Origin: Amoebidium appalachense
Lineage: Eukaryota > Ichthyosporea
NCBI GenBank assembly: GCA_963693365.1
Contig: CAVNZM010000001.1
Location: forward strand, 7,254,001-7,318,000
Length of the DNA stretch: 64,000 bases
Direction: 5' to 3'
Positions 50,528 through 64,000 of the stretch are shown here, piece by piece (positions within the stretch are counted from its first letter, which is position 1; each line of letters begins with the position of its first letter). A program made the translations under genes and the position numbers. The notes beneath the pieces were generated by a model. That model was not told where the DNA came from, searched no databases, and saw nothing but the letters and a program-made list of their open reading frames with translations.

Positions 50528-50661
50528 GAGAGTAGGAGGGCAGGGGAAAAAGAGGGGGCTGGTGTAAGCATTTCTCGGCCCAAACACGCTTTCGATAGGG
50601 AGAAAAGCATGTGTGTTTGTTTATATGTGTGTGTGTTGGGTCGGGGGTCGGGGGGGGGGGT

Positions 50662-50697
<36 letters not shown>

Positions 50698-50919
50698 TAG
50701 AAGGCGTTATAAAACAGAAGTACACACACATTCATGACGCAGACTGCAAAGTACACATACGGGGGAGGGGGGGCTTTGATACCGCCTATGATTAGAGTCC
50801 TTTAGAATTACGACCGAGGGAATAGGCGGAAAGGTTTTTCTTTCTTGCTTTCTCAGTTTCTTTCTTTCTCTCTCTCTCTCTCTCTCTCTTTTTTGGTGTG
50901 TGGGGGGGGGGGGGAGGAA

Positions 50920-50955
<36 letters not shown>

Positions 50956-51384
50956 GGGAGGAACGGGACAGCCACATGGGAACGGGAGCGACACATTGGG
51001 AACACACACACACATAACTCTTGTGCAGAATTCGTTTGTTTTGTCATGTTGCTCGCATTATCTTAAACAGCTTTATCATATCTAATCAACCCCAGCCCTA
51101 TCACATACCGGGAAGAGTTAAGTACCCGTTCATGCATATATGCCTAAGCCTTTCGCCTCTCTGATTCAGCAATTTTGAAAATTTCACGCATATTTCTACT
51201 ATAATCATCGCATTCGAACTGCCCTCCAAAATAAAGGCTCCATACACTTGCCTGGCCAAAGAAAGCAACGAATTCTATAGCAAATATCTTCCATTAGCGT
51301 CAAGAAAAAACGTACGGATCCTTAGAACAACCCTGCATTAGCTATTTACTAAAGGCAGTATTCCTAACTGAACATATCGCGTAC

Positions 51385-51415
<31 letters not shown>

Positions 51416-51555
51416 AAAAAAAAAAAAAAAACTCTTGCCAACCTATAAGAAAGGTACACATATCATACTGCCATATACTATCAGCCATCCAAATTTCCGT
51501 ACCCAAAATAAAACCCAAATTTAACCCTTGATCAGATAGCGCATGATCAGACAAA
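50151..51555. other. Gene-free stretch between the two tail-to-tail genes
   Basis: No exon seen. It holds G-runs at 50494-50525, 50640-50697 and 50903-50953, and a possible minus-strand 3' fragment of the poly-C-ended repeat at about 50690-50760. Positions 50961-51013 are an inverted copy of 52319-52371. A CnAn tract lies at 51384-51430. Confidence 0.55.
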
Positions 51556-60842
<9,287 letters not shown>

Positions 60843-61091
60843 TTTCTAATATAGATATAAGATAAGGCGAAGTGATGTAAGACTGTTTAGAGTTATAAAA
60901 CTGCAAGTTTTTTAAGCCATGAAAACAAAACTTCGTTTGGCACAGAAATTGCTCAGCTTGAACCAGTGTCTGTTGGGATTTGGTCGGATCGAAATTGGGT
61001 GCACTACAGGCTGAACCAATCAAATGTCGGACCAAGATTGCAAATCCGCTTTTGAAATCCCTCAAGACTTGTGGCGTTCCAGAAAACTTAG
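60843..61091. promoter_or_regulatory. Upstream region of the CNNM gene
   Basis: About 250 bp between the CNNM ATG and the 3' end of retroposon copy 2. It is repeat-poor, with no clear TATA box by eye. Promoter role is inferred from position only. Confidence 0.45.
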
Positions 61092-62069
61092 AATTTTTTC
61101 TTTTCTTTTCTTTTCTTTTGACTCGGGTTTATTGATCCGTTGATGAAGGCAACTTGCAGCCACAGGCTACATAATCACCAATAGAACTGAAAAAGCCAAA
61201 GCTACGAAATAAAAATAAAGCGACAAGTGACAAAGGACACCAGCGGGCAAAACCGTAAGTGTACGTGTATGCGTGAAACTAGTTTGCTCCAACTCAAATG
61301 CATCGATGTTGACCAGACCACACTCTGCAAGAAGACATCATTACTGCTCCTTCCCAACAGGCCCCCCTCAAAACCTATCGAGGCACAGCAAGCAAGTCAG
61401 CCTCTAAAAGAGCAATGCAGACCAAATCTGAGCTAAAAAACAATCCCAACAGGCCCGGCCCCGAGATAACCCGGAAATACTGAATCTAGCTCTCTGATAA
61501 GGTGGCCTAGTTGTGGCAGGACACACAGAAAAACACAATTACAGAATGCATGCAAGTGTCAAACCCGGTCATTGCCATACGACTGGAGGCTAAGGACTGC
61601 CAGTCACTTGGAAAGCTCCCCGACGACCAAGTAGCCGCCCCTCCACTCACGCAGGGCAGAAGTAGCTGAAGAAGTTGCAGCAGCCCACCGCCAATAGACC
61701 GGTCGCGTGGAAGCGTAGACAGCGTGTAGAAGTTACCATAGGTTGCAGTGGACCACCAGGCGTTGAAGAAACCACTTCTCAAGCGAGAAACTCCGGGAAA
61801 GGGAGATGCCCCCACACTCTCACAGCAGTAGGAATACACCAGGCCACACCACACACACGCTGCAGTCACATTCCCCTGAGTGGGACTAAAGCCTTTATAT
61901 ACCTGCCATGGTGAAGAATCGGGAAAAAAATTTGACGTGACAGCAAAGAGATCGAAGTGAAAGTGAAGTCCACAAAAAGAAGAAACGAAAGCCTTTATAT
62001 ACCTGCCATGGTGAAGAATCGGGAAAAAAAGTTGACGTGACAGCTAAGAGATCGAAGTGAAAGTGAAGT
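61092..62069 (-). mobile_element. ~0.98-kb retroposon, copy 2, with duplicated TATA region
   Basis: Near-identical to copy 1 at 31841-32728 along its length. Here the TATA-bearing 5' segment is present twice in tandem (TATATAAAGGC complements at 61891-61903 and 61991-62003, about 100 bp apart). AATAAA is at 61128-61133, followed by an AAAAG-type A-rich tail. An open frame at 61507-61869 extends that of copy 1 because of a 5-base difference. It points toward the CNNM gene about 250 bp away. Confidence 0.8.
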
Positions 62070-64000
62070 TTGGTAATGTCGATAATATATACAAAGTATC
62101 GGATGTATCCGCTGAGCTCAGGCAGTCAAGCTTACAGAAAGTAACGCCACAGCCATAATAATACCACATAATCTTCTTCTAGAATCAATATAAATATATT
62201 CAAAGAGTACCTGATATGATGAGACCTAATTCTTTAGTCTCTTGCTGGATAAACGTAATAGTGGCGTTTTGATTATTTTGAATGGGCATGAGCAATTTGG
62301 CAAAGCATCAGGCTCACGCCCCCTGTAATATAAGGAGTTTTGAGGGATCAGCTGATCCGCTCTACTATATGATTTGTAGCCAATAAGACTGACGAGAAGA
62401 AAGCGAAAAGAACTTAGACAAAACAATAGCATTGTTTTAGCACTTTAGAACTGATTCTATATTCAAGTATAAATTATAGTTATATTTAGAGATTATGATT
62501 AGCTGACAGCGAACCATTTTATTTGGCTCTTGTCCAATCCGAAATATCCATGTGTGAACGTGCCACAATGCACCCTTTCGAGTGTGACGGGCACGCCGGG
62601 TTAGCCCCTCCAGAGTCCGTGGTTTCGCATTATTCAGCTCACATGATCATGAGCACGATGAGCACGTGTTTGGCTATTCACATGAGCACGACGAGCACGT
62701 GTTCAGCACCCACTAAATATTTTTGAATAGCAAGATTTGCACATGTTCAGTCGCCTCAGCTGTTCAACCCCCACTGTTTTTGGATTCAATTTCCTCGAAC
62801 AAACTCAAGCTGCCTCTAATAAGCAGCAAAAAAATATGAGCTCTAGCAAGCAAAGGGCGGGGTCCGGTTATGTGTACAGACATCTGTGTAGGTGGCTGAT
62901 GCTCTTCTGAGTCGCGGTAGACATTTCCATTACGCCAAGTGGCAGGGCGAAGGCATTTAGGCATCTGACCTGGAATAGCGAGGCAGGCATGCACATGCCA
63001 AAGGTTTTTCAGGATGGGTGGGGCCCCCCGAGAAAGGGGGAGAGAAAGGGTTGGTGGATGGTTTTTTTTTTTTTTTTTTTTTTTGGTTGGGGGGGGGGGG
63101 GGGGGGGGGTAAGAATGTCTAAGCCGCATGTACACCAAGACTTTTGACCATATTCCGTATGGACACAAGGGTCTTGTGCAAGTGCGCCGGCAGTCACTTG
63201 TTATATTAGCGTTTATAAGCACACTGAATTTTAGATACACAAAGCGGGCGCGTGCGCATGTGTGTGCCACGGCGTGTGTGCGGGCCTGAGGGCGCGCGCG
63301 CGCGTGTGTGTGTGTGTGTGGGTGCATGTGTGCTGGGAAATGATAAGAATATACAGGACATGCACCGCCGTGTTCGACACGTGAGGCGGTTTGCCTTGTT
63401 AACAGCGTGTATGCACTTGCTCAACTATTATAGTCACAGCAGTGGTAAGTGCACCTAGCCGTGAGGCTATAGCATGCCCTCGCCACTTGTGTATCTGCTT
63501 AGCTCCGACTGTGAAAACCATTCTGCGCTTGCGTGTATAGGGGTGTGTTTACATAGGCTTGTTTGCATATTGTTTCCATCGCTTGTCTGCAAACGGTACC
63601 TGTACCTCATATCATGTACGGGTTTAGTTGAGGTCGTGAGAATTTCCCCTTATTACAACAACAACATCCGATAAAATTTATAGCTTTGTGTGCTGCCAAA
63701 AAAATTCTCTAATCTTGCCTAGCGTCATGAACGTAGCTCTTTTTAGCAACCTTGAGCTCGAGGTGGGCCGGGGTGTGGGGTTGATGCGGTCGATGAGTTG
63801 AACTGTTTAACGCGTGTGGTTTCAATAAAACGCCCAACGAGGCAAGATGACAAATCTACTAGATTTGTATTTTTCCCTTTTCTCCAATTGTAATAATATG
63901 TTAAACATTTAGGCATTGTAGAATTTTTGGGGTCTTCAGTCAGAGTTTGTAATCATGCACACTAATGTTCACAGTGGCTCACCGCACATTGTTGGCCCCT
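62070..64000. other. Intergenic; no gene recognised
   Basis: Mostly AT-rich DNA. 62640-62706 has a short tandem repeat of GAGCACGA(T/C)GAGCACGTGT. A T-run then G-run is at about 63061-63108. 63290-63320 is alternating GC/GT. No exon with convincing protein features was found on either strand. Confidence 0.55.

Overview
This is nuclear DNA of a eukaryote. The genes are split by many GT-AG introns (about 50 can be placed), exons are 50-400 bp, and the introns and spacers are packed with simple repeats: poly-G/poly-C, (GT)n/(CA)n, (CT)n/(GA)n and poly-T. I cannot name the species. The gene set (a DDX24/Mak5 helicase, a CNNM/Mam3-type transporter without a cNMP-binding domain, a CCDC149-like coiled-coil protein, a CHAD-type protein) fits a protist or unicellular holozoan better than a vertebrate or plant, but that is inference.

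Layout. 1-2.5 kb: repeats and a LINE-type reverse transcriptase fragment. 2.5-22.0 kb, minus strand: a 23-exon DEAD-box helicase of the DDX24/Mak5 family. Its introns hold a separate 165-codon ORF (8.2-8.7 kb), a 268-bp inverted-repeat element flanked by TTAA (16.6-16.9 kb) and dispersed repeats with poly-C ends. 22.4-27.0 kb, plus strand: a lysine-rich U1-type zinc-finger protein, head-to-head with the helicase over 465 bp. 28.1-29.4 kb: a two-exon gene for a small secreted cysteine-rich protein. 31.4-34.2 kb: its paralogue, broken by an inserted ~0.9 kb retroposon and by a stop in the last exon. 35.6-41.9 kb, minus strand: an 11-exon gene for a 353-aa helical protein with CHAD-like motifs. 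42-45 kb: mostly gene-free. 45.5-49.8 kb, plus strand: a CCDC149-like coiled-coil gene whose first exon I could not place. 51.6-60.8 kb, minus strand: a complete 12-exon, 488-aa CNNM/Mam3-type protein. 61.1-62.1 kb: a second copy of the retroposon, just upstream of it. 62-64 kb: no gene seen.

Exon models were built by translating both strands and requiring GT/AG sites and matching phases. The CNNM (1467 nt) and CHAD-like (1062 nt) models sum to exact multiples of three with no internal stop. The helicase model is phase-consistent from exon 2 to exon 23. Helicase and zinc-finger protein both look nucleolar (inferred ribosome biogenesis) and share a promoter region. CNNM and CCDC149-like genes are tail to tail.

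The most unusual features are: (1) a C-run on the sense strand just inside the 5' splice site of about 31 of 51 introns; (2) a dispersed repeat family ending in poly-C, with every clear copy in an intron and in the sense orientation; (3) a retroposon caught inside an exon of the secreted-protein paralogue; and (4) a ~175-250 bp inverted repeat that encloses the last exon of the CNNM gene.
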